A stretch of DNA of 5,122 nt from an uncultured Luteimonas sp. Its GTDB lineage: Bacteria; Pseudomonadota; Gammaproteobacteria; Xanthomonadales; Xanthomonadaceae. Positions 4,938 to 5,122 of the stretch are shown here, in pieces. Within the stretch, counting starts at the first letter, position 1; each line of letters opens with the position of its first letter. The notes under the pieces were generated by a model that was not told where the DNA came from, searched no databases, and was given only the letters and a program-made list of their open reading frames with translations. The stretch covers positions 1 to 5,122 of the forward strand of contig CALLKI010000087.1 of the NCBI GenBank assembly GCA_938008415.1. The letters are read 5' to 3'. Position numbers and translations under genes: made by a program.

Positions 4938-4973
4938 GGGAATCGTGGGGACGGTGTGTTCCCCGGGATTCCC
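4938..4973. promoter_or_regulatory. Inverted repeat directly upstream of the CII-like ribosome-binding site
   Basis: The left arm 4938-4950 (GGGAATCGTGGGG) pairs with the right arm 4961-4973 (CCCCGGGATTCCC) at 11 of 13 positions. One further A-T pair closes the loop, leaving an 8-base loop. On the transcript this is a strong GC-rich hairpin ending exactly at the Shine-Dalgarno of the CII-like gene. There is no U-run after it, so it is not a typical intrinsic terminator. It could be an operator for a dimeric repressor, or an RNA structure that limits translation or binds a regulator. Confidence 0.5.
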
Positions 4974-5020
4974 CTGCTGGGTTGTGAAAATGGCCGCACC
5001 CCTCACGGAGACGCAGCCTT

Positions 5021-5038
5021 GTTCGAGTCAGTACGAAC
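5021..5038. promoter_or_regulatory. Operator-like 18-base palindrome
   Basis: GTTCGAGTCAGTACGAAC has perfect five-base arms (GTTCG/CGAAC) and an 8-base centre. This size and form are common for lambdoid repressor or Cro half-sites. It lies about 100 bases upstream of the CII-like start, in the region where a lambdoid phage would carry its control site. Another CGAAC occurs at 5047-5051. No repressor gene is visible, so binding is inferred only. Confidence 0.35.
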
Positions 5039-5047
5039 CGCCCCTCC

Positions 5048-5063
5048 GAACGTCGTGACGCTC
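5048..5063. promoter_or_regulatory. Second imperfect palindrome (16 bases)
   Basis: GAACGTCGTGACGCTC has arms GAACGTC and GACGCTC that pair at six of seven positions around a 2-base centre. It lies nine bases from the 18-base palindrome. It may be another operator or chance in GC-rich DNA; the evidence is weak. Confidence 0.22.
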
Positions 5064-5122
5064 GTGCGGATCTGCGGCGGAGTGGTTGCGGTGAGCCGGG
5101 TAGCCGGCCAGCTGCAGTTCCG

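Larger units (their letters stand above)
4923..5122. other. Leader / control region, no supported gene
   Basis: This roughly 200-base stretch is the only non-coding part I can defend. It holds the ribosome-binding site, the long inverted repeat and two palindromes listed separately. I see no convincing sigma-70 -35/-10 pair on either strand. Two minus-strand frames are open from the right edge, one ending at 5028-5030 (last residues RRGGSY) and one at 5003-5005 (last residues NKAASP). Either could be the tail of a Cro-like gene, but neither has recognisable residues and both have similar G/C third-position use. A plus-strand frame beginning GTG at 5091, after a weak GGCGGAG, could equally be the start of a divergent repressor. 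Confidence 0.4.

Noticed and set aside
4938..4973. Inverted repeat as an intrinsic terminator
   Set aside because: The arms are GC-rich, but no T-run follows on either strand, and the repeat is placed directly before a ribosome-binding site.
4545..5006. Longer reading of the CII-like gene from near 5006
   Set aside because: It would translate through the inverted repeat, and the extra 28 residues are unlike the rest. The strong AAGGAG favours ATG 4922.
5091..5122. Possible start of a divergent plus-strand repressor gene (GTG 5091)
   Set aside because: Only about ten codons are visible, with a GTG start and a weak ribosome-binding site. A minus-strand gene end is equally possible.
1..5122. 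CRISPR array, tRNA, rRNA, insertion sequence or attachment site
   Set aside because: I found no regularly spaced repeats of CRISPR size, no tRNA-like cloverleaf, no terminal inverted repeats with a transposase, and no integrase or core-site duplication.

Overview
The window reads as part of the early (replication) operon of a lambdoid-type prophage or temperate phage in a very GC-rich Gram-negative bacterium. Codon third positions are mostly G or C, and the protein types recall prophages of the Xanthomonadaceae group (Stenotrophomonas, Xanthomonas, Lysobacter, Luteimonas). That host assignment is an inference from general knowledge, not a database match. No integrase, repressor or structural gene lies inside the window.

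Every gene I can support is on the minus strand, so the transcript runs from the right end to the left end. The order is: a putative CII-like regulator (4545-4922); a 47-residue Lys/Pro-rich unknown (4402-4545); a 108-residue winged-helix protein (4073-4399); a 43-residue basic protein with an AT-hook-like motif (3945-4076); a phage-type C5-cytosine DNA methyltransferase (2350-3945); a 60-residue RMF-like protein (2171-2353); a DUF1376/lambda O-like replication protein (1194-2174); a lambda P-like replication protein (572-1249); a 45-residue single-span membrane protein (445-582); a RusA-type Holliday-junction resolvase (65-445); and the first 27 codons of another gene running off the left edge (1-83).

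The genes form an almost gapless chain. Nine of ten junctions overlap by 1 to 56 bases and the tenth has a 2-base gap. Most starts have a clear purine-rich Shine-Dalgarno, so the block looks like one translationally coupled operon. The only non-coding stretch is about 200 bases at the right edge (4923-5122). It holds a long inverted repeat directly against the first ribosome-binding site and two operator-like palindromes.

The likely division of labour is as follows. The CII-like and winged-helix proteins regulate transcription. The O-like and P-like proteins start phage DNA replication, probably at iteron-like repeats embedded in the O-like gene (about 1708-1794). The methyltransferase modifies phage DNA against host restriction, RusA resolves recombination or replication intermediates, and the RMF-like protein may act on host ribosomes. 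The most interesting points are the iteron array coded with rare codons inside the O-like gene, the RMF-like gene between the methyltransferase and replication genes, and the leader hairpin or operator. Nothing here is demonstrably an entirely new system.
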